NCBI RefSeq assembly: GCF_000426705.1
Contig: NZ_KE384555.1
Location: forward strand, 220,362 to 284,361
DNA length: 64,000 nt
Direction of reading: 5' to 3'
Source: Spirochaeta cellobiosiphila DSM 17781
GTDB lineage: Bacteria > Spirochaetota > Spirochaetia > DSM-17781
Part shown: one piece after another, positions 54,298 through 63,538 of the stretch
How positions within the stretch are numbered: the stretch's first letter is position 1
How the letters are laid out: each line of letters starts with the position of its first letter
The notes under the pieces: generated by a model
Seen by the model: the letters and a program-made list of their open reading frames with translations, nothing else
Databases searched by the model: none
What the model was told of the DNA's origin: nothing
Position numbers and translations under genes: made by a program

Positions 54298-55045
54298 GTA
54301 TCTCTTCCTCTTCCTCTGCCACAGCTATGGTAACATCTTTATAGATTTGTTTAGATAGCACCAGATGGCCTCGTCTGGAGGCTAAAAGGGCACAAGGTTC
54401 CGCCACAGCTCTCACCCCTAACTGGCGCAGGGATACAGGATTGTCTTGAAACTCACCGGGACAATGATTGATTTCCTCTTTAGTATAGAACTTGAGGGGA
54501 ATAGCTAATTCATGGAAATACCCAAGTAATCCTGCTTCGATTTTCTTTACTTCAAAGCTTCCCCCCAAACGAAGGGAAGAGAGGGGAATATTGTGTGCGT
54601 CCAGTGTCTGTTCTACAGCTTCTTTTATTTGGGCTGCAGGAGTGCCTTTTCTACAGCCAATACCGATCGTTCTAAAGCGGTTTGTATCACTGGCTGTTGT
54701 TATGACAGCTTCTGCATCCAGGATAGTGGCCACCTGAGAAGCCAGACCGTTCGCCCCTCCTTCATGACCAGATAAGAGACTGATGGCATAACGTTGGGCA
54801 TCGTCCACAACAACCACTGCAGGATCGGAATATTTAGACTGGATATAGGGCGCAATCATACGGACGACAATCCCTGTAGCCATCACAAAGATAAGCCCCT
54901 CATACTGGGTGAAGAAGAATTCCATATGAGCCTTTAACCAGCCCTTTTCCAAGGAATGATGATGTACACAATTCTCCATAGTCTGTTGTAATAACAGTCC
55001 TGTGGTATAAGCTGATTTGGTTATGGTGATGACTCCAATCTTCAT
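54284..55045 (-). CDS. cbiG: Cobalt-precorrin-5A hydrolase, short form
   Basis: Opens the lactone of cobalt-precorrin-5A and releases acetaldehyde. At 253 residues it is about 100 shorter than the usual CbiG. The N-terminal part (FVMATGIVVRMIAPYI, SLLSGHEGGANGLASQVA) and the C-terminal part (GIGCRKGTPAAQIKEAVEQ, FTTKEEINH-like segment) are both present, but VITTASDTNRF runs directly into the C-terminal domain, so the middle domain is missing. Short forms lacking it occur in some anaerobes and can be active. It overlaps both neighbours. Confidence 0.88.
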   Translation of the reverse strand: MKIGVITITKSAYTTGLLLQQTMENCVHHHSLEKGWLKAHMEFFFTQYEGLIFVMATGIVVRMIAPYIQSKYSDPAVVVVDDAQRYAISLLSGHEGGANGLASQVATILDAEAVITTASDTNRFRTIGIGCRKGTPAAQIKEAVEQTLDAHNIPLSSLRLGGSFEVKKIEAGLLGYFHELAIPLKFYTKEEINHCPGEFQDNPVSLRQLGVRAVAEPCALLASRRGHLVLSKQIYKDVTIAVAEEEEEIRDKT

Positions 55046-55824
55046 GAATTATCCTTTTGGTGACCTGTTCTATAACCATGGGAGAACTGGCCATCATAGA
55101 GTTTGGACATTTCATAAAAGAAAGGTTCTTCCTGGGCACGTAGAACATGACCTACCATTACCAGAGCATGTTTATGAATCCCTTCCCTACTCACCTCTTT
55201 CTCTATGGAACCTAAAGTACTGGGAATAATCTTTTGATCCTCCCATGACACCCGGTACAAGACATAACAGGGAGTATCAGCGGGATAATACTCCTTTAAT
55301 TGCTCTGTGAGCCTTCCTATCTGATTCACAGACAGGAAGAGAACCAAAGTAGCCCCAGTTCTGGCGAATGCTTTAATATCCTGTCCTTCAGGAACAGGAG
55401 TTCTCCCGGCTAAACGAGTGAGTACAACAGACTGGCTAACTCCTGGTAAGGTTAACTCCTGACATAAAGCGGCAGCCCCAGCCTGGAAGGAACTGACTCC
55501 AGGTACCACTTCATGGTCTAATCCCTGTGACCGGCAGTAATCTATCTGCTCCTGAATGGCTCCATAAATACTGGGATCACCAGTGTGAAGGCGGACAATG
55601 AGTCCTTCCTTCCGGGCATGTTCCTCATAGATACTAGTGACTTCCTCATAATTAAGGGAAGCTGAGTTATAGATTTGAGCCTTTGGGGAGGCATAGGCAA
55701 GGAGCTTTTCATTAACAAGAGAGCCAGCCCAAATGATAATATCAGCCTGTTGAAGCAGACGATGCCCTTTTAATGTTATTAGTTCGGGATCACCAGGTCC
55801 GGCACCTACAAAGGATATCTTCAT
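55042..55824 (-). CDS. cbiF: Cobalt-precorrin-4 C11-methyltransferase
   Basis: A 260-residue SAM-dependent methyltransferase of the tetrapyrrole methylase family. Diagnostic phrases are ISFVGAGPGDPELITLKG, the HTGDPSIYGAIQEQ segment and the C11-specific VPGVSSFQAGAAAL with LTRLAGRTPVPE. It methylates C11 in the anaerobic corrin route. It overlaps cbiG and cbiL by 4 bases each, making the operon translationally coupled throughout. Confidence 0.94.
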   Translation of the reverse strand: MKISFVGAGPGDPELITLKGHRLLQQADIIIWAGSLVNEKLLAYASPKAQIYNSASLNYEEVTSIYEEHARKEGLIVRLHTGDPSIYGAIQEQIDYCRSQGLDHEVVPGVSSFQAGAAALCQELTLPGVSQSVVLTRLAGRTPVPEGQDIKAFARTGATLVLFLSVNQIGRLTEQLKEYYPADTPCYVLYRVSWEDQKIIPSTLGSIEKEVSREGIHKHALVMVGHVLRAQEEPFFYEMSKLYDGQFSHGYRTGHQKDNS

Positions 55825-56552
55825 TCTCCTTTCTCCTGAGAAGGGACATGAATAATGGCTGTAGAGAGGTAAGCCTCTTCCTGATGAATATCGTTTAAAG
55901 AGGGGAAAATCTTTTCTCCTTCTAATCCCACTCGACTAACAAGGGCACAATGATCTGTTAAATCTAATCTGGCCATGAGTTCCTGAAACTCCTTCAAGCG
56001 ATTAGAAACTTTATAGATTACAATCGTATCAAAGTAACTTAAGAGTCCTTCAATCTCATCCAGGTTACGAGGAAGAGGAATGAGAGCCATCTTCTGTTTG
56101 CCGATGACCAGTTCCTTATCCAAAACAGCGGCAGCGGCATTCATAGTGGATATACCCGGAACAGTGTTGACTTCGATATGATCAGACTTATCCAGAAGAG
56201 CTTTCTTCAAGTAAGTCCATGTACTATAGATAGAAGGATCCCCTAGTGTGATAAAGGCCCCTGTCTTGCCCTGAGGTAATAAGGTGAGGATCTGGTCAGC
56301 AGCGTCCTTCCATTTGCGAGCTAATAAGGTTTTATCCAATACCATAGGGAACTCCAGTTCCTTGATTTTAGAAGGTTCAACCCCTGCCTTAAGGACGATA
56401 TCCAAGGCTAGGGAATCTGATTTAATTCGAGCCTTGGGAGCAAATACAATATCCGCTTCTTCTAAGAGACGTTTAGCCTTAAGGGTAAGAAGCTCTGCTT
56501 CTCCCGGCCCTATCCCTATCCCGTAGAGACGGGTAATAGGATCATGATGCAT
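55821..56552 (-). CDS. cbiL: Cobalt-precorrin-2 C20-methyltransferase
   Basis: A 243-residue methyltransferase that adds the C20 methyl, the first step after cobalt insertion. It shows LYGIGIGPGEAELLTLKAKRLL, the TLGDPSIYSTWTY segment and VPGISTMNAAAAVL. The start lies 37 bases inside the 3' end of cbiE, which is a longer overlap than elsewhere in the operon, but AAAGGA precedes this ATG and the N-terminal fold would be damaged by a later start. Confidence 0.93.
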   Translation of the reverse strand: MHHDPITRLYGIGIGPGEAELLTLKAKRLLEEADIVFAPKARIKSDSLALDIVLKAGVEPSKIKELEFPMVLDKTLLARKWKDAADQILTLLPQGKTGAFITLGDPSIYSTWTYLKKALLDKSDHIEVNTVPGISTMNAAAAVLDKELVIGKQKMALIPLPRNLDEIEGLLSYFDTIVIYKVSNRLKEFQELMARLDLTDHCALVSRVGLEGEKIFPSLNDIHQEEAYLSTAIIHVPSQEKGE

Positions 56553-57151
56553 AATTTGTTATCCTTTAATTCGGGTATATTATTAAGACGGTATAGGGTG
56601 TATTCCTCTGTTGCTAGACTGATGTCTTTACATAACCAGACAGAAACATTCTCCCAGCCTTTCTTCAATAACTCCTGACTAATGTTATGGGGTGTATTCT
56701 TTGGGTCTGTCAAAAAAATAGCCCCCTTCTGAATATTTAAATTCTGTGCCTGTGAAGTTAGACTCTGGCCGTGACAACTCACCAAGTCCATATCCTGCCA
56801 TTCGATCCCTAAATGAGAACAAGCCACCTGATAAGCACTAATTCCGGGAATCACTCGATATTGCTCTGGGGAAAAACGCTTTCTCACTCGTTTTAAAAGA
56901 CTGTGATATCCTGGATCACCTGTCACTAAGAGGGCACAATTATATTCCTCTGCCAGAGTATCCAAAGAATTAAGTAATTCCTTTATAGAGCCTTTTAGAG
57001 GAACAAGTTGTTTATGATGTTCCTCCCGGTACATTTCAAGGAGCCGGGGCGATCCCAGAAGAACCTCCGCATCTTTAATACACTGGATGGCTTTAGGCAA
57101 TACATAATCCTTGTGTCCAGGTCCCGTTCCTATTACATAAAAGCCTGGCAT
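56516..57151 (-). CDS. cbiE: Cobalt-precorrin-7 C5-methyltransferase, without CbiT
   Basis: A 211-residue methyltransferase of the CbiE type (FYVIGTGPGHKDYVLPKA, LVTGDPGYHSLLKR, VIPGISAYQVACSHLGI). In aerobic bacteria this function is fused to the decarboxylating C15-methyltransferase (CobL), and in anaerobes it is normally followed by cbiT. Here neither a fused nor a separate CbiT is present in the operon, so that step must be encoded elsewhere. It overlaps cbiD by 19 bases. Confidence 0.9.
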   Translation of the reverse strand: MPGFYVIGTGPGHKDYVLPKAIQCIKDAEVLLGSPRLLEMYREEHHKQLVPLKGSIKELLNSLDTLAEEYNCALLVTGDPGYHSLLKRVRKRFSPEQYRVIPGISAYQVACSHLGIEWQDMDLVSCHGQSLTSQAQNLNIQKGAIFLTDPKNTPHNISQELLKKGWENVSVWLCKDISLATEEYTLYRLNNIPELKDNKLCIMILLPVSTG

Positions 57152-58308
57152 AAGGCCTCCAGTGTAAGTTCAGAATTGGACCACCCTAAGGGTCGGCCTT
57201 TTAGGTCCAGCACAATGGTTTCCAGATGATATCTATGTGCCTCTTCTCCCTTATTCGTTAGATACTTATCCAAACGTTCATAACAACGCTTTTGAGCCCT
57301 TTGGGCAATATAGTTAAAGCAGGAATTAAGATGCCAATTCTCAATCAAAGTAACCGCTTCTTCAGCTAAAGACAAATCAAGAATCTGTCTCACTTGCTCA
57401 GAGCTTCCCCCTGCTAAAGCTAAACAGGCGGCAATAGTCTCTAATCGGGCATCTCCATATTGGCTATGGGTATTAAACATTCCCGCAGCCACCTTCGTCA
57501 GTTTACCAATATGAAAGGGTATTAATAGCTCAGTAATACCACGCCTTAAACATTGTTCAAGGGCAAAGCCAATAAAATCGCCCACAGAGAGGGCCGCCTC
57601 ATCAGGAATATGAGTTTGACCTAAGAACTTATCCCCTACGTACCCACTGCAGATAACTAAAGATTGCCTCTGGGTAGCTGTAGCCCTTATAACGATTCCC
57701 AGAGAAGTCAAAAAGGCCTTTTCCGAATAGGGTTCCACCACGCCTGTGGTTCCAATAATGGATATTCCTCCCTGAACACCGACCTTTGGATTCCAGGTTT
57801 TAAGGGCCATCTCTACTCCTTCAGGAGCAGAGATTTGAATATTCACCCCCCTATTTATTTGGTTTTCGTTCAGGAGAGTCATCACTTCTTGGTAGATCAT
57901 CTTACGGGGAACAGGGTTAATAGCCGCTTCTCCTGGAGGGATAGGCAAACCTTCTCCAGTCACCATACCAATCCCAGTGCCTCCAGTTAGTTGAATACCT
58001 TCTATATGATTCCAACTTACTTGAGCTGTTATTTCGATACCATTTGTGTCATCTTTATCATCACCCGAATCTTTTACCACTGTAACAAGAGCATACTCTG
58101 AGTTTAATTCTGAGTGTGCAAGAGGTATGGTTATGGTTTTACCACTATAGACACGGCTACTGGAAGGAAGGGTTACTGAGACATCTTTCTGGGTTTTACC
58201 TAAGATTAATAATTGAAGAGCCGCTTTAACTGCAGCCTGGGCAGTAGTGCCTGTGGTATACCCCCGGCGTTTCCCTTCAACAGAACCGAGAACTTCCTTG
58301 TAATTCAC
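57133..58308 (-). CDS. cbiD: Cobalt-precorrin-5B C1-methyltransferase
   Basis: A 391-residue methyltransferase that methylates C1 in the anaerobic pathway. The family signature RRGYTTGTTAQAAVKAA is at the N-terminus, with GGTGIGMVTGEGLPIPPGEAAINP and GYVGDKFLG further on. CbiD has no relation to the other methylases; its presence marks the oxygen-independent route. It begins four bases after the cbiC stop. Confidence 0.95.
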   Translation of the reverse strand: MNYKEVLGSVEGKRRGYTTGTTAQAAVKAALQLLILGKTQKDVSVTLPSSSRVYSGKTITIPLAHSELNSEYALVTVVKDSGDDKDDTNGIEITAQVSWNHIEGIQLTGGTGIGMVTGEGLPIPPGEAAINPVPRKMIYQEVMTLLNENQINRGVNIQISAPEGVEMALKTWNPKVGVQGGISIIGTTGVVEPYSEKAFLTSLGIVIRATATQRQSLVICSGYVGDKFLGQTHIPDEAALSVGDFIGFALEQCLRRGITELLIPFHIGKLTKVAAGMFNTHSQYGDARLETIAACLALAGGSSEQVRQILDLSLAEEAVTLIENWHLNSCFNYIAQRAQKRCYERLDKYLTNKGEEAHRYHLETIVLDLKGRPLGWSNSELTLEALCQAFM

Positions 58309-58312
58309 AGGC

Positions 58313-58918
58313 TTACCTGTTTGCCAATACGATCAAACCATTAACGATAGCCGCGGCTATGGGACTGCCGCCTCTCTCACTAAGATTGGTAATATGGGTA
58401 TAGTTCTTATGAGATAATTCTACTTTCGACTCAAGAGCCCCTACAAAGCCAACAGGCACCCCTACAATCAAAGAAGGAGTTACCAGACCTTCATCAATCA
58501 TTTCCATGAGAGTGAAGAGAGCCGTAGGAGCATTACCAATGGCAACCACAGCCTCATTAAGAACGGATCCTGCTTTCCTCATGGCCAGTGCGGAACGGGT
58601 TGTGTCCTGATGTTTGACGGCTTCTACCACTTCCGGATCATTTAGAAAACACAAAACCTGATTCTGGGGAATGAGCTGTTTTCGAATCCCTGTTCGTACC
58701 ATCTCCACATCAGTGACAACAGCACGCCCCCTCTTAATAGCATCCACACCAGTCATAATGGCTTCATGAGTCATATTGAATGTCTTGGCAAATTCCACAT
58801 CGCCCGTCGTATGGGCAATTCTTATGATGATTTCCCTTTGTTCTGGAGTGACATCGAGAACACCTAGACGATCTTCTATAATCTGAAAACTTTTATTTGT
58901 TATACTTTGGCCATTCAT
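58313..58918 (-). CDS. cbiC: Cobalt-precorrin-8 methylmutase
   Basis: A 201-residue enzyme that moves a methyl group from C11 to C12, giving cobyrinic acid. The catalytic His is in RIAHTTGD near residue 50, and TDVEMVRTGIRK and GVPVGFVGALESK are further family segments. It lies nine bases after cbiA. Length is normal. Confidence 0.95.
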   Translation of the reverse strand: MNGQSITNKSFQIIEDRLGVLDVTPEQREIIIRIAHTTGDVEFAKTFNMTHEAIMTGVDAIKRGRAVVTDVEMVRTGIRKQLIPQNQVLCFLNDPEVVEAVKHQDTTRSALAMRKAGSVLNEAVVAIGNAPTALFTLMEMIDEGLVTPSLIVGVPVGFVGALESKVELSHKNYTHITNLSERGGSPIAAAIVNGLIVLANR

Positions 58919-58927
58919 GAATGCTCC

Positions 58928-60322
58928 TTATTCTTTGTGATCCCAGCAACTTTGAAGAAAACCTTCCAGCACCTGGGGATTTGTTGCAAAATGCAGATGT
59001 AAATATCCTGCCCAGGTTTGATAGCGAAACAAGCCATCAGGGACAACTTCCGGACTATCTTCCTTGGTTAAATCCAGCATGTGATTCAACTCTTCAGTGG
59101 TATTCTCCCTCTGTGACCAATGGAACAAATGCCCCGTGAGGGATTGTCCCTTTGGCCCCATCCAGGAATCTGCTTTTAATTCTCCTGTATAATATCCTAA
59201 AGCACGAAGGCCTTTCTTCATAATCGTCCGCCCAGGAAACACTCCGACCATGGGATACTCCTCTCCTTCCTGGGTTACCAGGCTATCCAGAAGGTACATT
59301 AATCCACCGCATTCCCCCCAGATAGGTCTGTTATTGAGAGCCCAATCCTTAATGCTTCTACGCATGCTAGTATTCTGGGATAACTGATGGGCAAAAACTT
59401 CCGGATAACCTCCCCCTAAGTATAAACCATCTATTCCCGGGGGAAGAGCATCCTCTTCCATCGGACTAAAGGGAACGAGCTGAGCCCCAAAATGACCAAA
59501 CATATCCAGGTTGTCCTGATAATAAAAATGAAAAGCCTTATCCAAAGCGTAGGCTATTTTGACAGGATAAGTTTTGGGGGGGCCAGGTGATGATTCATAA
59601 ACAGGACCTAAAGGTGGAGCTCCTTCAGCTATTTCCTTAATCAAAGACCAATTAATATAAGGTTCCACCAACTCTAATAAAGCATCATAATGGGGAATAT
59701 AGTCATAATCTTCCCAGGCAGGAATCAAGCCCAGATGCCTTTCAGGAAGGGTTAATTCTTTTTTTACGGGTATGCTTCCTACAACAGGAAGACCTGTCGC
59801 CTTTTCCACAGCTCTAATGACGAGAGCTTCATGACGAGTACTGGCAACACGATTTAAGAGAAAACCTGCTACATTAACGTCCGGGTCAAAGACTTTATAC
59901 CCTAAGGCTAGGGCCCCAGCTGAACGAGCCATGGATTTGACATCCAGAATCACTATAACCGGGGCTTTTAAGGTTTTGGCAATATGAGCCGCGCTTCCCC
60001 TTTCATCTAATGAGCCAGCCCCATCGTACAACCCCATAACTCCTTCTATAATATTAAGTTGTGCTCCTTCAGCGTGTTTTTGAAAGAGAGCTTTAACTTG
60101 TTCACCAGACATCAATCTACTATCCAGATTAGCACAACTTCTACCAGTGGCCATAGCATGATAAGAGGGGTCGATATAGTCGGGACCGCACTTAAAGGAC
60201 TGGACCTTCAGCGACCGTTGCCAATACCTTTCGATGAGGGTGCTAAGGAGGGTTTTTCCGGAACCAGAGCGGTCAGCACTAATTACAATACGGGGATAAT
60301 TCTTATTTATGGAGTCTACCAT
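58928..60322 (-). CDS. cbiA: Cobyrinate a,c-diamide synthase
   Basis: A 464-residue glutamine amidotransferase that amidates the a and c side chains. The N-terminal dethiobiotin-synthetase-like ATPase begins IVISADRSGSGKTLLST (P-loop), and the C-terminal class I glutaminase has its nucleophile Cys in WGECGGLMYL. It is the first gene of the cbi operon. The 5' region on this strand shows no cobalamin riboswitch; that element is on the other strand. Confidence 0.95.
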   Translation of the reverse strand: MVDSINKNYPRIVISADRSGSGKTLLSTLIERYWQRSLKVQSFKCGPDYIDPSYHAMATGRSCANLDSRLMSGEQVKALFQKHAEGAQLNIIEGVMGLYDGAGSLDERGSAAHIAKTLKAPVIVILDVKSMARSAGALALGYKVFDPDVNVAGFLLNRVASTRHEALVIRAVEKATGLPVVGSIPVKKELTLPERHLGLIPAWEDYDYIPHYDALLELVEPYINWSLIKEIAEGAPPLGPVYESSPGPPKTYPVKIAYALDKAFHFYYQDNLDMFGHFGAQLVPFSPMEEDALPPGIDGLYLGGGYPEVFAHQLSQNTSMRRSIKDWALNNRPIWGECGGLMYLLDSLVTQEGEEYPMVGVFPGRTIMKKGLRALGYYTGELKADSWMGPKGQSLTGHLFHWSQRENTTEELNHMLDLTKEDSPEVVPDGLFRYQTWAGYLHLHFATNPQVLEGFLQSCWDHKE

Positions 60323-60396
60323 CTCTTTTAACTTAGAAAAGGAATCAAGATTTTGTCAATCGTTCTTTTCTACCTAGACTAATCCTACTTATATCC

Positions 60397-60575
60397 AGTA
60401 GTGTTGGTAACACAAACATTCCATTATAGGGGAATCCAGTGAGAATCTGGAGCGATCCCGTCACTGTAAGTCACCCTGTGGTGATAAGTCAGGCTACCTA
60501 TAGGGAATGAATAATAACAATCTTCGCGGAAGGAGAGTTATTACCCGTCGCTTTTTGGACTAAGGTAGTCTCTTG
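60397..60575 (+). promoter_or_regulatory. Cobalamin riboswitch
   Basis: The conserved core is recognisable: GGAATCCAGTGAGAATCTGG, then GCGATCCCGTCACTGTAAG, and the B12 box AAGTCAGGCTACC at 60486-60498. ATTCC-ATTATAG upstream pairs with CTATAGGGAAT after the box. The expression platform is less clear: GACTAAGGTAGTC at 60558-60570 can form a small hairpin or pair with CTACC of the box, and AAAGGAAG is the ribosome site of the next gene. No obvious terminator was seen, so control of translation is suspected. Ends are approximate. Confidence 0.92.
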
Positions 60576-60595
60576 TCCCGTATAAAGGAAGTTCC

Positions 60596-61468
60596 ATGAA
60601 TAAATCAGTTATCTTATATTTGCTTCCCTTATTATTTCTGATAGGAGTGGGTATGAGTTCATGTCAAAGCAATAAATATACTTCAAGCAATAAGGAAAAA
60701 CCTGTTATTGTCATAGCGGCTTTTGGGAGTAGCTATGAGAGTGGCCAGAAAAATCTTGAAGACTTTGATATAGCAATGAGAAAAGCCTTTCCCCATAATG
60801 AAGTGACATGGGGATTCACATCTTCCTTTATTGTTAAAAAACTTTTAAAACAAGGCAAAACCACTCTCTTTGCGAGTGAAGTTCCTATTCGAAAGATTGA
60901 TCAAACGCTAGAAGATTTAAGTCTGGTTGGTAAGAAAAATATTGTCATCATTAATTTTCTTCTTATGGTTGGATCGGAATATAGACAAGTAATGACTTCT
61001 CATTCTTCTGAATTAAATATCAAATACGTTCATCCCCTCCTCTACTATCCTGAAAACATGCCAAAGATTATAAAGGCCCTGGAATCAGAATTCGGAGATA
61101 AGGATGAACTCACTGTCATTTGTGCTCATGGTAATGAAAAACATCCAGAATATAACAAAGACTTCGTACAAATGAATAATTACCTAAAGGAGCATTATTC
61201 CCATAGCTATGTGGCCGTTATGGAAGGGAATCCAGAGTTTGAAGAAGTGAAAGAAGTGGCCCAAAAGAATGACTTTAAGGCTGTCCGCTTCATTGCTTTC
61301 ATGCTGACCTATGGGGACCATATGTCAAATGATGTCATGGGGGAAGAAGAGGATTCCTGGAAAAACCAACTAGGACTTCCTGCTACAGCCACAGGAGGTT
61401 TGGCAAGCATAACTCCTATCCAAAAAATATTCATTGATAAAACAAAATCAGCCATCAAGGAATTCTAA
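60596..61468 (+). CDS. cbiK: Predicted exported sirohydrochlorin cobaltochelatase
   Basis: A 290-residue class II chelatase that inserts cobalt into sirohydrochlorin. Metal-binding residues of CbiK are present: His178 (CAHGNEKH), Glu210 (MEGNPEF) and His242 (YGDHMSND). The N-terminus is a hydrophobic signal ending in a lipobox-like MSSC at about residues 20-23, so the enzyme should be a periplasmic lipoprotein. Exported CbiK is known from Desulfovibrio, where its role is unclear. It lies under the cobalamin riboswitch and overlaps the importer's binding-protein gene by one base, apart from the rest of the biosynthesis genes on the other strand. Confidence 0.92.
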   Translation: MNKSVILYLLPLLFLIGVGMSSCQSNKYTSSNKEKPVIVIAAFGSSYESGQKNLEDFDIAMRKAFPHNEVTWGFTSSFIVKKLLKQGKTTLFASEVPIRKIDQTLEDLSLVGKKNIVIINFLLMVGSEYRQVMTSHSSELNIKYVHPLLYYPENMPKIIKALESEFGDKDELTVICAHGNEKHPEYNKDFVQMNNYLKEHYSHSYVAVMEGNPEFEEVKEVAQKNDFKAVRFIAFMLTYGDHMSNDVMGEEEDSWKNQLGLPATATGGLASITPIQKIFIDKTKSAIKEF

Positions 61469-62508
61469 TGGAATCCTTTAAAACAACGGCTTTCATACTA
61501 GTCATCCTCCTTAGCCCTTTTATTCTCTTTGGAGGAGGACAACAAACACAGGATGAATCAGAGTCCCAAGATCAGCTACAGTTTGTAGACGGAGAAGGAT
61601 CGACTGTCCCTGTTAAACTCCCTGTGGACAGAATCGTAGTCTTAAACTCAGGGCTAAGCTCCTTAATTGTGTCCTTAGGGCAATCAGATAAAATTGTTGG
61701 CCGTGATTCTTATTCAACCTTTCCCTCCTCATTAAAAGGAATACCTGTTGTAGGAAAGAATTCTGCCCATCCCAATATGGAAAGGATATTAAGCTTGAAT
61801 CCCCAGGTGGTTCTGGCAGATGCTATGTTCAAAGATGAGCTGATTGCAAAACTCCAGAGCTTAGGAATATCTGTACTGATAGAACAAACGAGCGCTCCCT
61901 CTCTGACAGCAGATATGATTACCAGATATGGAGCTTTACTGGATTGCAGGGATAGGGCAAAGGAAATCGTTAACTACCTGGCAAAACAGGACAAACTCAT
62001 CGCTGACAAAGTGAATGAGGGGCAATCTTTATACAAGGGAAAAGGGAAGATTTATTTTGAATTACGTAAAGACTATCATTCCAATTCCCGACTATCCACT
62101 TCCCAACAATACCTGGATAGGGCGGGAGGCATTAATATAGCAGCAGACAGGGAAGTCTCTGTACCCGTTCTTAGTCCTGAGTATATTGTGGATGTGGATC
62201 CGGATATCATCATTCGCAGGGCAAGTGGAGATCTTAGTGCTAAGACAATGAAAGAGCTGCGCTCTTCCCTTATGAGACGACCTGGGATTGCAAAAACAAC
62301 AGCAGTACAGCAGGAAAGGGTGTTTGTTATTAAGGCAGATTTATTTCTAACAGACCGTTATCCAACGGCTATTTACTATATAGCTTCCTGGTTATACCCC
62401 GAAGCCTTTGCCGATAAGTCACCAGAACAATATAATGCAGAAGTAATGGACTTTCTATTTGGTTCAGGAGTTACCAATCAAACAGCAGAGATCTACAGTT
62501 ACCCTTAA
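61468..62508 (+). CDS. BtuF/FepB-like binding protein of a cobalamin or metal-chelate importer
   Basis: A 346-residue exported protein with an N-terminal hydrophobic signal ending near ILFGGG, and a helical-backbone type III binding fold: VDRIVVLNSGLSSLIVSLGQSDKIVGRD, NMERILSLNPQVVLADAMF and IADREVSVPVLSPEYIVDVDPDIIIRR. Placement after a cobalamin riboswitch and before a FecCD permease argues for a corrinoid or cobalt-tetrapyrrole ligand. It overlaps both neighbours. Confidence 0.88.
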   Translation: MESFKTTAFILVILLSPFILFGGGQQTQDESESQDQLQFVDGEGSTVPVKLPVDRIVVLNSGLSSLIVSLGQSDKIVGRDSYSTFPSSLKGIPVVGKNSAHPNMERILSLNPQVVLADAMFKDELIAKLQSLGISVLIEQTSAPSLTADMITRYGALLDCRDRAKEIVNYLAKQDKLIADKVNEGQSLYKGKGKIYFELRKDYHSNSRLSTSQQYLDRAGGINIAADREVSVPVLSPEYIVDVDPDIIIRRASGDLSAKTMKELRSSLMRRPGIAKTTAVQQERVFVIKADLFLTDRYPTAIYYIASWLYPEAFADKSPEQYNAEVMDFLFGSGVTNQTAEIYSYP

Positions 62509-63535
62509 GAGGGAACAAAACTTTTTATTATTACCACTCCTGGCCTTTCTTGTTCTTCTAGCACTAATACTAGGTTTATCTGTGGGATCTGTCCTGCTCA
62601 ATCAATGGGGAATAATTCAAGATCTATTCACAGGAAAATCTTTTGTCCCTCCTTCTGTGGATCTTAATCACCATTATATAATATGGGATATTCGTCTACC
62701 TCGTGTATTGCTAGCCCTATTAAGCGGAATGGGATTAGGCATCGCAGGAGCGTCTATGCAGGGGATACTGCGCAATCCTTTAGCCAGTCCTTATACGCTT
62801 GGGATATCATCAGCCGCTGGTTTTGGAGCCTCTTTATCTATATTACTCAAGAACTTTGTCCAGACTAATTTAGCTTTAGAATACCATATCTTCATGATAT
62901 TCTGTTCTTTCTTCTTTGCTCTGGGAGCCTTGGCTATTGTTCTTGTAATGAGTAGAAAGAAAGGATTTAAACCTTCCATCATGATCCTAAGCGGGATATC
63001 TATGATGTATCTGTTCTCAGCGGGAACTTCTCTTATTCAATTTATGGCCTCCAACGACCAGTTAGCCCAAATCGTCTTTTGGCTAATGGGAAGTCTAATG
63101 AGCGCTGATTGGACCAAAGTAAGCCTATTGTCTGCTGTATTGCTACTGGTTACTCCCTTTTTAATTAAAATGTCATGGAGTTATAACTTACTTTCTTCAG
63201 GAGAAGAAGTGGCACAAACCCTGGGGATCAACCCTGGGCGCGTTATGATTATAACAGCTTTGTTGTCCGCTTTTTTAACGGCAACTATCATTAGTTTTTG
63301 TGGGGTTATCGGATTCATCGGCCTCGTAGCCCCTCATATGATCAGATTACTTATGGGTGGAGATTATCGTCTTATTATACCAGGTTCTGCCTTAGGGGGA
63401 GCTTTGATATTAAGTTTGTCTGATACCTTATCACGAAGCTTGTTTGCCCCTATGGAGCTCCCTATTGGTGTTGTAACAGCCTTTATTGGGGTGCCTTTCT
63501 TTATATCCCTCCTTATGCAGAGAAGGATGAGTTAA
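62459..63535 (+). CDS. FecCD/BtuC-family permease
   Basis: A 358-residue membrane permease with about ten hydrophobic segments. Family signatures are DIRLPRVLLALLSGMGLGIAGASMQGILRNPLA and GFIGLVAPHMIRLLMGGDYR, written here only as the BtuC-type N- and C-terminal motifs. There is no ATG near the expected N-terminus: the only candidate start is TTG at 62459, 50 bases inside the preceding gene and without a clear ribosome site. An AAGAGGG lies further in but no start codon follows it at useful spacing. Confidence 0.88.
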   Translation: MVQELPIKQQRSTVTLKREQNFLLLPLLAFLVLLALILGLSVGSVLLNQWGIIQDLFTGKSFVPPSVDLNHHYIIWDIRLPRVLLALLSGMGLGIAGASMQGILRNPLASPYTLGISSAAGFGASLSILLKNFVQTNLALEYHIFMIFCSFFFALGALAIVLVMSRKKGFKPSIMILSGISMMYLFSAGTSLIQFMASNDQLAQIVFWLMGSLMSADWTKVSLLSAVLLLVTPFLIKMSWSYNLLSSGEEVAQTLGINPGRVMIITALLSAFLTATIISFCGVIGFIGLVAPHMIRLLMGGDYRLIIPGSALGGALILSLSDTLSRSLFAPMELPIGVVTAFIGVPFFISLLMQRRMS

Positions 63536-63538
63536 TTC

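Noticed and set aside
54593-54775. Plus-strand frames within the cbi operon (here and at 57664-57990)
   Set aside because: They lie antisense to well-supported cbi genes and show no domain or ribosome site.
60323-60396. Cobalamin riboswitch controlling the minus-strand cbi operon
   Set aside because: The conserved core reads only on the plus strand; nothing comparable is seen upstream of cbiA.
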